From: Clostridia bacterium
GTDB taxonomy: Bacteria > Bacillota > Clostridia > Peptostreptococcales > Acidaminobacteraceae
Direction: 5' to 3'
Assembly (NCBI GenBank): GCA_018399635.1
Contig: JAGYOH010000002.1
Location: forward strand, 1 to 64,000
DNA length: 64,000 nt
A program made the translations under genes and the position numbers. Of this stretch, positions 1 to 9,475 are shown piece after piece. How positions within the stretch are numbered: position 1 is the stretch's first letter; each line of letters starts with the position of its first letter. The notes below the pieces were generated by a model, which saw only the letters and a list, made by a program, of their open reading frames with translations, was not told the DNA's origin and ran no database searches.

Positions 1-1030
1 CGACATTGACCTCGAGCTCTTTTTTAAGCCGGGCTTCAATGTGGCGGGAGGGCACGTACTTGCCGCTTTTCCCCGCAAAGGGGGAATCGTTGACCAGGAA
101 ATTCATGGCCAGGGTGGGCTCCTCGATATCAATCAGGGCCATGGGCTGGATGTCCTCCGGGTCGCAGATGGTCTCCCCGATGGATATATCCGGTATGCCC
201 GCGATGATGACGATGTCCCCGCTATAGGCCACCGGCACCTCCCGGCGCTTGAGACCCTCGTTGACGAAGACCTTGGCGATCTTCCCCCTGTTGATGGTGC
301 CGTCTCTTCTCGAAATGGCCACGTACTCTCCCTGGGAAATCGTCCCCTTGGTGAGTCTGCCGATGCCCAGACGTCCGATGTAGTCATCGTAGCCCAGGGA
401 GGAGACCTGCATCTGCAGGGGTTCATCCCTCAGGTCAGGATAAGGGGTCACATGGGCCTTGATGAGGTCGAAAAGAGGTTCGAGGTCCGAGGATTCCTCC
501 TCCATTTCCCTCATGGCCACCCCCTCCTTGGCCACACCGTAGATGATGGGGAACTCCAGCTGTTCATCCGTGGCCCCCAGCTCGGCGAAGAGGTCGAAGG
601 TCATGTCCACCACCTCGTGGGCCCGCTGGTCCCTTTTGTCGATCTTGTTGATGAAGAGGATGGGTCTGAGCCCGTGGCCCAGGGCCTTCTGCAGGACGAA
701 CCGGGTCTGGGGCATGGGGCCTTCGCTGGAATCCACCAGCAGAATGGCCGTATCCACGGTCTTCATGATCCGCTCCACTTCAGAGGAAAAGTCCGCATGA
801 CCCGGCGTATCCACGATATTGATCTTAAGCCCCGAATGTTCGATGGAGCAATTTTTCGAGTAAATCGTGATGCCCCGTTCCCTCTCAAGGTCATTGGAGT
901 CCATCACCTGTTCCACCACGACTTCATTCTCCCTGAAGACCCCGCTCTGGGAAAGCAGCGCATCCACCAGGGTTGATTTTCCCGCATCCACGTGAGCGAT
1001 TACGGCGACATTGATTATTCTCTGATTCAT
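1..1030 (-). CDS. typA: Translational GTPase BipA/TypA, 3' end cut by window
   Basis: This is the N-terminal ~343 residues of a ribosome-associated translational GTPase of the EF-G-like BipA/TypA family, which helps ribosome assembly and stress adaptation. Reading inward from ATG at 1030 the protein opens MNQRIINVAVIAHVDAGKST, giving the P-loop (AHVDAGKST), then the switch region RGITI, DTPGHADF and NKID, the standard G1-G4 motifs. An EF-Tu-like domain 2 follows (about 205-290), and domain III begins before the window ends. The visible end, IEARLKKELEVNV, matches the family at that position. No stop codon is present because the gene runs off the left edge. Identification is firm; only the C-terminal half is missing. 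Confidence 0.93.
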   Translation of the reverse strand, partial: MNQRIINVAVIAHVDAGKSTLVDALLSQSGVFRENEVVVEQVMDSNDLERERGITIYSKNCSIEHSGLKINIVDTPGHADFSSEVERIMKTVDTAILLVDSSEGPMPQTRFVLQKALGHGLRPILFINKIDKRDQRAHEVVDMTFDLFAELGATDEQLEFPIIYGVAKEGVAMREMEEESSDLEPLFDLIKAHVTPYPDLRDEPLQMQVSSLGYDDYIGRLGIGRLTKGTISQGEYVAISRRDGTINRGKIAKVFVNEGLKRREVPVAYSGDIVIIAGIPDISIGETICDPEDIQPMALIDIEEPTLAMNFLVNDSPFAGKSGKYVPSRHIEARLKKELEVNV

Positions 1031-1105
1031 ATTTTCATTCCTTTTTTTGTTCAACTTTCAACCAATCTATCATACACCCCATGACCCCCATAAGGCAAGT
1101 TAAAC

Positions 1106-3067
1106 TTATTCCACCAGTTGGCAGCCCTTTCTTCCTTTGAATACCCGGATCCTTCCCCGGGCCTGGAGGTCCTCGATATACTCCCTGATCTTTCCCTCGC
1201 TCACCGGATAGTAGCTTCGGGAGAAATCCTCCATGATGGACCGCCTGCCCGTGCCCAGGCCCAGGGCGCTCCGGCGGGCGATGATTTCCAGGACCCGGTC
1301 CCGGGGGCTGTCCCCCTTGAGATGAAGCCCCTTCAGGTTGCCCGGGAGATGCCGGACATGGAGGGGGCCCCCGGTCATCCTCACCATGTACTCCAGGGTG
1401 TTTTTGAGTTCCCGGACGTTCCCCGGCCAGGGGTACTGGCGGGCGAAGTCTTCAAAGCTCTCGTGGACTTCGCGGCTTTCCCCCAGCTCCGCCAGGAAAT
1501 GCGCCGCCAGGAGGGGCAGGTCCTCAAGATGGTCCCTCAGGGCGGGGAGTCTGATACTGAAGACGTTGAGGCGGTAGAACAGGTCCCTTCTGAAAAGACC
1601 CTCCGTCACCATCCGGTCCAGGTCCCGGTTGGAGGCGGCGATGATCCTCACATCCACATGGATGATGGCGTCCCCCCCCACCCGCATGATTTCCTTTTCC
1701 TGCAGGGCCCTCAGCAGTCTGGCCTGAAGCTGCAGGGGGATCTCCCCCACCTCGTCCAGGAAGAGAGTCCCGCCCTGGGCCTTTTCAAAGACCCCCAGCT
1801 TGCCCCCCTTTTTCGCCCCGGTAAAGGCCCCCCCCTCGTAGCCGAAAAGCTCCGACTCCAGAAGATTCTCCGGCAGGGTGGCGCAGTTGATGGCGATATA
1901 GGGCCTTTTTCTCCTGGGGGAGTCGTTGTGGATGGCCCCGGCGAAGAGTTCCTTGCCGGTACCGGTTTCCCCCAGAAGGAGGACCGCCGAGGAGGAGTCG
2001 GCGATGCTCCGGCAGATCCGGATCGTCTCCTTGACGGCCTCATGGTCGCCGAGGATATCCTTGAAGGTGTACTTGGCATAGTAGCCCTTGCCCATGAGCT
2101 GGCGGTGGAGCCGGCTCTGCTCCTTGAGGAGCTCCGAGTAGACCTTCATGAAAATCAGTTTTCCGAAGAAGACCCCCTCATAGTGGACCTCCTTGAGGTC
2201 CACCACCACCCGCTGCCCCCCCAGGTCCAGGATCTCCCCCTGGTGGTCTCCCGCCGCCTTGAGCTTCCTGAAGCCGGGGAAACTCGCGATCAGGGCGTCC
2301 AGGGACTCCCCCTCCAGCAAGGCCCTGTCCCTGCCGAGAATCTCCGCGGCCGCTTCATTGAGTAGCAGGATCTCCTCCTTGTCGTCCAGGAGGACCACCC
2401 CCCGGTCGTATTCGTTCATTACCAGATCCAGATGACCGGAGAGCATCCGCTTGTCGAAGAGGGTGTTGCGCAGCCCCTTCCAGTAGGCGGGGACCCGGGC
2501 GGCGTAGCGCCTGATGATCCGGTCGGCCCACCGCCGGTCGAGATTGAGGGTGGCGATCAGGTCCAGGATGGTGGAGGGATCGAAGATCCGGTTGCCGATG
2601 TCCACCAGCCGGTCCCCGTAGCCTTCCAGCCCCTCCAGTTCCCCGGGGGTGATGATATAGTCCACCTGGTCCGCCACCCTCATGCCGGGTTCCAGGGGAA
2701 ACAGGCTCAGCCCCTCCAGGCCGAAGCCATAGAGGGTGGCCAGGGTTTCGTTGGCCATGAAACTGTTGAGATTGTAGACATAGGCGCTTTTCCCCTTGTC
2801 CAGGCTTCGCAGGCGGCGGATGCCCTCCCCGGTGATGGTCCGCTTCATCATGACCAGGGGGGCGGGGGATTGGATGCGGTCCATCATTTCAATGAGGATG
2901 CTGGGGTCGGTATAAAGGACCACCCCGGCGTCCTGGATGAGGGGCTGGGAGGCCTTGCCCGGGCAATAGTAGTCCACCTGGACCTGGTCTTCAAAAATCT
3001 GCCTCAACTCCCGGCAGAAGATTTCACCCATCCGGTCCTCGATGACCAAAACCGCGATTTTTTTCAA
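1106..3067 (-). CDS. Sigma-54-dependent transcriptional activator with winged-helix-like C-terminus
   Basis: This 653-residue enhancer-binding protein would remodel sigma-54 RNA polymerase at -24/-12 promoters. Residues 1-190 form an unassigned sensory region, a PAS-like domain follows (about 220-320, [20 protein letters not shown]), and the AAA+ domain (about 335-565) carries Walker A GETGTGKE, the sigma-54 contact loop GAFTGA, Walker [11 protein letters not shown] and a WPGNVREL sensor. The C-terminus does not look like the usual Fis helix-turn-helix. Its last ~60 residues ([20 protein letters not shown]) look like a winged helix. It is transcribed away from a glutamine synthetase that has a sigma-54 promoter, so it is the natural candidate activator; that link is inferred from position. 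The signal it senses is unknown. A second paralogue with the same layout lies at 16683-18677. Confidence 0.88.
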   Translation of the reverse strand: MKKIAVLVIEDRMGEIFCRELRQIFEDQVQVDYYCPGKASQPLIQDAGVVLYTDPSILIEMMDRIQSPAPLVMMKRTITGEGIRRLRSLDKGKSAYVYNLNSFMANETLATLYGFGLEGLSLFPLEPGMRVADQVDYIITPGELEGLEGYGDRLVDIGNRIFDPSTILDLIATLNLDRRWADRIIRRYAARVPAYWKGLRNTLFDKRMLSGHLDLVMNEYDRGVVLLDDKEEILLLNEAAAEILGRDRALLEGESLDALIASFPGFRKLKAAGDHQGEILDLGGQRVVVDLKEVHYEGVFFGKLIFMKVYSELLKEQSRLHRQLMGKGYYAKYTFKDILGDHEAVKETIRICRSIADSSSAVLLLGETGTGKELFAGAIHNDSPRRKRPYIAINCATLPENLLESELFGYEGGAFTGAKKGGKLGVFEKAQGGTLFLDEVGEIPLQLQARLLRALQEKEIMRVGGDAIIHVDVRIIAASNRDLDRMVTEGLFRRDLFYRLNVFSIRLPALRDHLEDLPLLAAHFLAELGESREVHESFEDFARQYPWPGNVRELKNTLEYMVRMTGGPLHVRHLPGNLKGLHLKGDSPRDRVLEIIARRSALGLGTGRRSIMEDFSRSYYPVSEGKIREYIEDLQARGRIRVFKGRKGCQLVE

Positions 3068-3084
3068 AACGATCTCTCCTATCT

Positions 3085-3095
3085 GGATAATATCC
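3085..3095. promoter_or_regulatory. Short palindrome between activator and glnA, possible enhancer site
   Basis: GGATA-A-TATCC is an 11-base palindrome about 70 bases upstream of the -24 element of the glnA promoter and 18 bases upstream of the divergent activator start. The position suits an upstream activator sequence, but the repeat is short and binding is not demonstrated. Confidence 0.3.
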
Positions 3096-3158
3096 CATTC
3101 AAATCCATTATAACCCCATTTTCACCCCGATAACACCCCCTTTTGCCCCCTTTTTTCT

Positions 3159-3173
3159 TGGCATGGCATTTGC
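3159..3173 (+). promoter_or_regulatory. Sigma-54 (-24/-12) promoter of glnA
   Basis: TGGCAT-GGCAT-TTGC matches the sigma-54 consensus TGGCAC-N5-TTGC at all but one base, with exact spacing between the GG and GC dinucleotides. It lies 37 bases upstream of the glnA start codon. Transcription would begin about 12 bases downstream of the GC, near 3185, which excludes any translation start upstream of 3211. Confidence 0.85.
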
Positions 3174-3210
3174 GTTCTTTACAGGTACCACTCAATACAA
3201 GGAGGCTCCT

Positions 3211-4638
3211 ATGTTCAAATCCTATGAAGAAGTCCGCAAGTACATGGACGGCAAGGGCATCAAGATCGTTGATTTCAAAATCATCGACACCACCGGCCGC
3301 TGGCATCATCTCAGCATTCCAGCCACCCGGTTCACCGAGGAAACCCTGGTTCAGGGCATCGGTTTCGACGGGTCGAGCTACGGCTTTCTGTCCGTGGAAA
3401 AATCCGACATGGTTTTCATCCCCGACATCACCTCGGCCTTTTTGGAACCCCTGGCCCGGATCCCCACCCTGGTCATGATCGGCAACATCTACCAGCTCAA
3501 AGACGGCCGGGTCCGGTTTGAAGACGACCCCCGCTACCTGGTGGAAAAGGCCAAGAAGCTCCTCACGGACCTGGACATCGCCGACGAAGCCAAGTTCGGA
3601 CCCGAATTCGAATTCTACGTCCTCAACGAGGTCGCCGTCAAGAATGAAGTCAACCACATGGAGGTCTTCATCGACTCCGACCAGGGGACCTGGAAAGCCG
3701 GTGAAATCGGAGGCAACCGGGGCCTGGCCCTGCGCTCCTACAACGGCTACCACATCGACCGGCCCCAGGACCTCAGCGCCGACCTGCGCAACACCGTCTC
3801 CCTCGCCCTTGAGGAAATCGGCATCCCCATCAAGTACCACCATTCGGAGAACGGCGGCCCGGGCCAGGTGGAGATCGAGGTCATCCACGAGGACGTGGTG
3901 AAGATGGCGGACTCCACCATGAAGATCAAGTACTTCCTCAAGGCCTTCGCCGAGGCCGCGGGAAAGACCGTCACCTTCATGCCCAAGCCCTTCAACGGTG
4001 AAGCCGGCAACGGCCTGCATATCCACATGCACCTCTTCAAAGACGGCCAGCCCCTCTTCTACGATGAAAAGGGCTACTCCGGCCTCTCCGACATGGCCCT
4101 GCACGCCATCGGCGGCCTCCTCAAGCACGCCGCGGCCCTCATGCCCTTCACCAACCCCTCCACCAACTCCTACAAGCGGCTGGTCCCCGGCTTCGAGGCC
4201 CCGGTGAGCATCTGCTACGCCACCTCCAACCGCAGCGCGGTGATCCGGATTCCCGGCTACGCCACCCAGCCCATGGAGAAGCGGTTTGAAATCCGGTCCC
4301 CCGACGGCACCATGAACCCCTACTTCGCCTTCTCCGCCGTCCTCATGGCCATGATCGACGGCATCGAAAACCGGATCGACCCGGTCAAGGAAGGCTTCGG
4401 CCCCTATGACATCAACCTCTACGACCTGCCGGAGGATCAAAAGGACCTGGTCAAGGGCCTGCCCACCAACCTCCTCGAGGCCGCCGACGCCCTGGAAAAG
4501 GACCACGATTTCCTCACCCGGGACGGGGTCTTCAGCCAGAACCTCATCGACAACCAGATCGCCCGTCTGAGGAAGGCGCATGAGAAGCTGGCCCGGATGC
4601 CCCACCCCGAGGAATTCAAAATGTACTACCATCTCTAG
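3211..4638 (+). CDS. glnA: Type I glutamine synthetase
   Basis: Glutamine synthetase (475 residues) joins ammonia to glutamate with ATP in the cytoplasm. The start MFKSYEEVRKY has GGAGG at 3201-3205, five bases upstream, and lies downstream of the sigma-54 promoter; an in-frame ATG at 3163 lies inside the promoter and is rejected. Family signatures are all visible: GFDGSS near the N-terminus, EFEFYVL (metal ligands), NGEAGNGLHIHMHL, NSYKRLVPG, NRSAVIRIP and RFEIRSPDGTMNPY. Near the C-terminus NLYDLP matches the tyrosine adenylylation loop of the GSI-beta type; typical Bacillus GSI-alpha enzymes lack it. Whether it is adenylylated is not known, as no adenylyltransferase is in the window. A terminator follows at 4651-4687. 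Confidence 0.95.
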   Translation: MFKSYEEVRKYMDGKGIKIVDFKIIDTTGRWHHLSIPATRFTEETLVQGIGFDGSSYGFLSVEKSDMVFIPDITSAFLEPLARIPTLVMIGNIYQLKDGRVRFEDDPRYLVEKAKKLLTDLDIADEAKFGPEFEFYVLNEVAVKNEVNHMEVFIDSDQGTWKAGEIGGNRGLALRSYNGYHIDRPQDLSADLRNTVSLALEEIGIPIKYHHSENGGPGQVEIEVIHEDVVKMADSTMKIKYFLKAFAEAAGKTVTFMPKPFNGEAGNGLHIHMHLFKDGQPLFYDEKGYSGLSDMALHAIGGLLKHAAALMPFTNPSTNSYKRLVPGFEAPVSICYATSNRSAVIRIPGYATQPMEKRFEIRSPDGTMNPYFAFSAVLMAMIDGIENRIDPVKEGFGPYDINLYDLPEDQKDLVKGLPTNLLEAADALEKDHDFLTRDGVFSQNLIDNQIARLRKAHEKLARMPHPEEFKMYYHL

Positions 4639-4650
4639 ATTTCACCCTGC

Positions 4651-4687
4651 AAGATCCGGCCCCCTGGTCCGGATCTTTTCTTTTTTG
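4651..4687 (+). terminator. Rho-independent terminator of glnA
   Basis: AAGATCCGG at 4651-4659 pairs perfectly with CCGGATCTT at 4669-4677 and is followed by a T-rich tract (TTCTTTTTT). Confidence 0.88.
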
Positions 4688-4713
4688 CCACCACCCCCCT
4701 CATCCGGTATAAT
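4685..4713 (+). promoter_or_regulatory. Sigma-70-type promoter of the GNAT-nitrilase gene
   Basis: TTGCCA (4685-4690) and TATAAT (4708-4713) are 17 bases apart. The -35 box overlaps the tail of the glnA terminator, so the downstream gene is transcribed independently of glnA. Confidence 0.75.
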
Positions 4714-4744
4714 GAGGGTATCTAGAAGATTTGGAGTGAGACGC

Positions 4745-6286
4745 ATGGCTGATATCGATCTGAAGAAATTCGAAACCAAAATCATCGTCCGCAACATGAA
4801 ACGGGAGGATTTCGAGGCGGTCATCGCCCTGGAAAAGCTCTGTTTTCCCAGGATGATCCCCTGGACCCTCTCCCAGCTGCAAAGCCACCTCAGGGTCTTC
4901 CCCGAGGGCCAGATCGTCATCGAGGTCGACGAGGTCCTGGTGGGCTCGAGCTCGAGTCTCATCGTCAATTTCGACGAATACAGCGACCAGCACACCTATG
5001 ACGAGATCTCCGACAAGGGCTATATCACCAACCACAACCCCGAGGGGGACAACCTCTACGGCCTTGAAGTCATGGTCCATCCCGACTACCGCAACATGAA
5101 GATCGGCAAACGCCTCTACGAGGCCCGCAAGGAGCTGGCCCAGCGGCTGAACCTCAAAAGCATCGTCATCGGCGGCCGGATTCCCGGCTACCACAAGCAC
5201 GCCGACACCATGACCCCCCGCCAGTACGCCGAGGCGGTGATGGCCAAGGACCTCTACGACCCCATTCTCACCTTCCAGCTCATGAGCGGCTTCATCCTCA
5301 AGCGGATCATCAAGAAGTACCTGCCCGACGACGATTCCTCCCTGGAATACGCCACCCTGATGGAGTGGAACAACATTGAATACCAGGCCGCCAGCAAACG
5401 GCATTTCAAGACCGCCTTCCCCGTGAGAATCTGCGTCATCCAGTACATGATGAAGAAAATCGACTCCTTCGAGGAGTTCGCCCACCAGTGCGAATACTAC
5501 GTGGACGTGGCCTCCAACTACAAGTCCGACTTCGTGGTCTTCCCGGAGATCTTCACCACCCAGCTCCTCTCCTACATGGACCAGGACACCCCCAGCCAGT
5601 CGGTGAGAAAACTCACCCAGTACACCGAGGCCTACATCGAAATCTTCTCCGACTTCGCGGTCCGCTACAACGTCAACATCATCGGGGGCTCCCACTTCGT
5701 CGAGGAGGAGGGGAAGATCTACAACATCGCCTACCTTTTCAGAAGGGACGGCACCATCGACAAGCAGTACAAGCTCCACATCACCCCCAACGAGGAGCAG
5801 TGGTGGGGCATCGCCACCGGGGATGAAATCAAGGTCTTCGACACCGACTGCGGCAAGATCGCCATCCTCATCTGCTACGACATCGAATTCCCCGAGCTGG
5901 CCCGGATCGTCACGGACCAGGGGGCCAACATCATCTTCACCCCCTTCTGCACCGATGAACGCCAGGGCTACCTCAGGGTCCGCTACTGCGCCCAGGCCCG
6001 GGCGGTGGAAAACCAGATCTACACCGTCATCGCCGGCACCGTGGGCAACCTCACCCATGTGGAGAACATGGACATCCAGTACGCCCAGTCCGCCATCTTC
6101 ACCCCCTCGGACTTCAGCTTCCCCAGGGACGGCATCATGGCGGAAACCACCCCCAACATCGAAATGGTCATCGTGGGAGATGTGGACCTCGAGCTCCTCA
6201 AGCGGTCCCGCCACTCCGGCACCGTGACCTTGCTCAAGAACCGGCGGGACGACCTCTATGAGCTGGTCCAGTCCGGCAAGAAATAG
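4745..6286 (+). CDS. GNAT acetyltransferase fused to carbon-nitrogen hydrolase
   Basis: This 513-residue protein has two enzymes in one chain. Residues about 15-200 are a GNAT N-acetyltransferase (VHPDYRNMKIGKRLYEARKE, the acetyl-CoA loop). Residues about 225-500 are a nitrilase-superfamily hydrolase with its Glu-Lys-Cys triad: FPEIFT, YKLHITPNE and ILICYDIEFPE. The architecture matches a known Firmicutes family that includes Bacillus YhcX, whose substrate is not settled; an amide released from an acylated amine is plausible. ATG at 4745 follows a GGAG site and a good promoter; upstream in-frame codons belong to glnA sequence and are not used. Placement after glnA suggests a nitrogen-salvage role, but this is inference. 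Confidence 0.88.
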   Translation: MADIDLKKFETKIIVRNMKREDFEAVIALEKLCFPRMIPWTLSQLQSHLRVFPEGQIVIEVDEVLVGSSSSLIVNFDEYSDQHTYDEISDKGYITNHNPEGDNLYGLEVMVHPDYRNMKIGKRLYEARKELAQRLNLKSIVIGGRIPGYHKHADTMTPRQYAEAVMAKDLYDPILTFQLMSGFILKRIIKKYLPDDDSSLEYATLMEWNNIEYQAASKRHFKTAFPVRICVIQYMMKKIDSFEEFAHQCEYYVDVASNYKSDFVVFPEIFTTQLLSYMDQDTPSQSVRKLTQYTEAYIEIFSDFAVRYNVNIIGGSHFVEEEGKIYNIAYLFRRDGTIDKQYKLHITPNEEQWWGIATGDEIKVFDTDCGKIAILICYDIEFPELARIVTDQGANIIFTPFCTDERQGYLRVRYCAQARAVENQIYTVIAGTVGNLTHVENMDIQYAQSAIFTPSDFSFPRDGIMAETTPNIEMVIVGDVDLELLKRSRHSGTVTLLKNRRDDLYELVQSGKK

Positions 6287-6303
6287 TCCTGGAGACGAAA
6301 AAA

Positions 6304-6334
6304 GGTGCGCCCCTTTCCGGGGACGCACCTTTTT
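6304..6334. terminator. Bidirectional terminator between convergent genes
   Basis: GGTGCGCCCC pairs with GGGG-A-CGCACC across a short TTTCC loop, with an A-run before and a T-run after. It can serve the nitrilase gene on the plus strand and the flavodiiron gene on the minus strand. Confidence 0.8.
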
Positions 6335-6376
6335 AGGATTCACACTTTTTTAGTCGTTTCACCGCCGGAGGAACCT

Positions 6377-7603
6377 TCAACCCTCCTGGCGGACCTTGTC
6401 CAGCAGGGCTTCGATTCCGGCCTCGATGGTGGTCAGATCCTCTTCACCGGCCCGGCCGTTGAAGACAAAACCGGGTACGAATTCCCACTTCATCCGGTAG
6501 CGGGTCATGATCTCCTCAAGCTCCCGCTCCGTGCCTGTGGCCCAGCCGTAGGAACCGAAACTGAAGGCCTTGCGACCGCACAGCTTCTTGCGGCCGATTT
6601 CCTCCAGGGCCATGGCCACGGGAGGAAACATCTGGTACTCGTAGGTGGGGGCCGCCACGATGACGCCGGAGGAAGAAAGCACCCGGGTCAGGACCTCCCC
6701 GAAGGTGGTCTGGGGCAGCTGCAGGCTGTGGTAGCGGACCCCCCGGGCCTCCAGGAGGGCCTCCACCCGCCGGACGGCCTCTTCCGTGCGGCCGTACATG
6801 GACCCCCACAGAAGGGTGACGTCCCCCCCGGTGGCCTCGAGGGCGTAGTCCACGTAGCGCTTGTAGGTCTCGATGATTTCACCGGGATTCTGCCGCCACA
6901 CGATGCCGTGGCCCGGGGCGATGACGGCGGGTCCCAGGTTCTCCGCCACGGTGATGGCCTTTTTCACCTGGGAGGAGAAGGTGGCCATGACATTGGCGAA
7001 ATAGCGCAGACCCTCCTCTTCGAAGACCAGCCGGTCCTGAGCCGTCATCTCGTCGTCGAAGTGGACCTGCTCCAGTTTGCCGAAGGCGCCGAACATGTCA
7101 CAGGAAAAGAGGGTCCCGGACTCCTTTTCCAGGGTCATCATGGTCTCGGGCCAGTGGACATTGGGGGCCTCGTGGAATTCCAGGACCTTCCCACCGCCCA
7201 GGTCCAGACGGTCCCCGGTCTTCACGATCCGAACACCCTCCTCCTGGCCGTAGTAGGCCTTCATCAGGGCGGCGGCCTTTTTGGTCAGCACCACCTCGAA
7301 ATCCTCCGAGATCCCTTTGAAGTCCCGGATCCAGCCGGAGTGGTCCGGCTCCATGTGATTGACCACCAGATAATCGATGGTGGCGGGGTCGATCTCAAGC
7401 GCTTCAAGCAGCTCGAAGAGCTTTTCGGGAACCCCGTCCCAGTCGCAGAAGCCGTCGATGATGGCGGTCTTGTCCCCCTTGACGATATAGGAATTCACCG
7501 CCGCATCCCGGGGCATGTCCCACATGCCTTCAAAGAGCAGACCCTCCACATTGGCGGTCAGTTTGTAGATGCCTTCACTCAACTTGATCGGTTTCACTTT
7601 CAT
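6377..7603 (-). CDS. fprA: Flavodiiron protein (FprA-type A flavoprotein)
   Basis: This 408-residue cytoplasmic flavodiiron protein reduces oxygen to water, or nitric oxide to nitrous oxide, protecting anaerobes. The N-terminal metallo-beta-lactamase-like domain (1-250) keeps all the iron ligand motifs: HMEPDH, PNVHWPE, FSCDMFGAF and APGHGIVW. The C-terminal flavodoxin domain (about 255-400) starts with LLWGSMYGRTEEAV, an FMN phosphate loop. There is no fused rubredoxin domain. ATG at 7603 follows a GGAGG four bases upstream. The electron donor is not encoded beside it; a small flavodoxin at 56241-56678 and a ferredoxin at 53188-53787 are remote candidates. Confidence 0.93.
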   Translation of the reverse strand: MKVKPIKLSEGIYKLTANVEGLLFEGMWDMPRDAAVNSYIVKGDKTAIIDGFCDWDGVPEKLFELLEALEIDPATIDYLVVNHMEPDHSGWIRDFKGISEDFEVVLTKKAAALMKAYYGQEEGVRIVKTGDRLDLGGGKVLEFHEAPNVHWPETMMTLEKESGTLFSCDMFGAFGKLEQVHFDDEMTAQDRLVFEEEGLRYFANVMATFSSQVKKAITVAENLGPAVIAPGHGIVWRQNPGEIIETYKRYVDYALEATGGDVTLLWGSMYGRTEEAVRRVEALLEARGVRYHSLQLPQTTFGEVLTRVLSSSGVIVAAPTYEYQMFPPVAMALEEIGRKKLCGRKAFSFGSYGWATGTERELEEIMTRYRMKWEFVPGFVFNGRAGEEDLTTIEAGIEALLDKVRQEG

Positions 7604-7678
7604 TTACCTCCTTGTATGCTGTGTGATCGAGACATCGCAGGATGTCTTCATTTTAACTCATGACAAAGGATGCAGACC

Positions 7679-9363
7679 TCAGGATTTCTTCGAATTCTTC
7701 ATCCGGTACATGGCCTCATCGCTTTCTTCAATCGCTTTCCTCATGGCGTCGCTCCCCTCCCCGACCCCGGCGGTGCCGATGCTGAGGCGGAGGACGAGGC
7801 TTTCCTTCCCGGGCCCCACCGGGACCGCGATCTCCCTTTGAATCCTTTCCACCAGGGCCTCCAGCTGCTCTCCCTCACTGAGGGAGACCGCCACGATGAA
7901 TTCATCCCCGCCGTAACGGAAAACCAGGTCGGATTCCCTGACGGAGGCCTTCAGCAGTCCGGCCACCATCTTTAAGACCCGGTCTCCGACCCCATGGCCG
8001 TAAAGGTCGTTGACTGACTTGAACCGGTCGATGTCCACGAAGAGCAGGTACCAGCTTCGACCCGGCTTCGCCTCCAGACCCCCGGTCTCCAGGACCTCTT
8101 CGAGGTGGAGGCGGTTGTAGACGCCGGTGAGGTTGTCGACGACGATCCGGCCTTCCAACTCCTCCTTGTGGCTGATCAGGGCCGAAAAACGGACCAGGAC
8201 CAGTTGGAAGAAAATCCCCACCATGAGAAAAATGCCGAAGGCCGTCACATAAGGCAGATTCCCGACGAAGAGCTCTAAAAAACCGCCGGTGAGGGCGAAG
8301 GCATAGGCGAAGGCGGCAGGGACGGCTCCCGGACGCCGGGCCAGAATGCCCCGGCTGATGACGTAGATGAAGTAGATGCCGTAGGCCACCACCAGGTAGC
8401 GGTACACCTCGAGATAGCTGCTGTAGATGCGGTCATCCCACACAAGGCAAAGCAGGATGGCGAAGGCGGCCAGGAAATGGTAGCTTCGTCTCACCCGGGG
8501 ATTGCCGGGAAGGAAATTGAGATGCCAGATGATCAGACCCGCGAAGGGCAGGAGCAGGTAGCCGAAAAGGTATTCCAGGCGGTTGAAAACCATGAAGGGC
8601 ACCATGGGCAGGAGGTGGACGATGAGGCGGTGGCCGGTGACCAGGGACCGGACGGCGACCAGCAGGGAAAAGATTCCCAGATGCAGCATGACGGGATCTC
8701 CCTTTTCCCGGGCAAACAAGCCCAGAGAAAGCAGTCCCAGAATCAGCATCACACCGAAAATGAAGAATTCCGTCAGCTTCTGCTGGGTGGCCTGGTACTT
8801 GACCGTGTCAAAGGTCCCCACCAGGGGGCCAGCCAGAAGCCTCCCCTGAAGTAGTCGAAGTTGGCGATTTCCATGACGAGGTCAGCCTCCCCCGCTTCAG
8901 AAGCCTTGAAGGCGTACCACTCCGCCGCCAGTCTGGGCTCATAGGAGGCCTTGTCCCTCCCCACCCGGCCGCTTTCAATCAGGACCTCTCCCCCGACAGT
9001 GAGGCGGTAGGCCATGGCCTCATCCTTGATGAAAATACCGTAGGTCATGGCCGGATCCAGGCCCTTGAGGGTCATCCCGTAGGTGGCGAAGCCCTCGGCC
9101 TCCTCCCCCGTCCAGAGATGGGGGAGGGTCACGGCGGCCGGCGCCCCGGTCCCGTCAAGGATGTCCTCATGGAGACTCGAGGGCCAGTATCGCCACTCAC
9201 CCTCGAGGGCCACCAGGTCGCCGGGGCGGAGCCGGTCCAGGGAAAGCCCGCCCTCAAGAGCCTCGAGGACCAGGGGAGCCGGTCCTCCCAGGAGAAGACC
9301 CCACACCACCAGCAGAAAAAGCAGGGCGGTGGCAATGAAATAGAATTTCAGGTCCTTTGACAT
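7679..9363 (-). pseudogene. 7TM sensor-GGDEF diguanylate cyclase interrupted by a frameshift
   Basis: Two consecutive reading frames make one protein. The first (9363 to about 8825) has an N-terminal membrane anchor (FIATALLFLLVVWGLLL) and an extracytoplasmic beta-rich sensory region of the 7TMR-DISM type, ending FDYFRGGFWLAP. The second (about 8821 to 7679) continues with seven hydrophobic segments and a GGDEF domain whose active-site motif RYGGDEF is intact, so it would make cyclic di-GMP. The frames join if one base is added to the G run at 8824-8828 (five present, six needed). As written, the 196-residue product is truncated. This could be sequencing error, true mutation or slipped-strand switching. 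ATG at 9363 is preceded by a long structured leader and a good promoter. Confidence 0.75.
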
Positions 9364-9400
9364 GGCTTACCCGCCTTCCTCCCCGCCTGAAACGGCTTTT

Positions 9401-9446
9401 CCGGAGTCAAAAAAGCCCCTCCGGCCTCACCGCAGGGACTCTCCCT
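9401..9446 (-). other. Structured 5' leader with two hairpins
   Basis: The ~105-base untranslated leader of the GGDEF gene contains AGGGA-CTC-TCCCT (9434-9446) and CCGGAG/CTCCGG (9401-9406 with 9419-9424). I compared it by eye with the cyclic di-GMP-I riboswitch core and see no match. It could be an RNA regulator of unknown class or simply stable secondary structure. Confidence 0.3.
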
Positions 9447-9475
9447 CGACAGGTTTTTGACGCATCATCACTGCC

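Noticed and set aside
3163-3210. In-frame ATG 48 bases upstream of the glnA start
   Set aside because: It lies inside the sigma-54 promoter and has no ribosome binding site; the start at 3211 has GGAGG.
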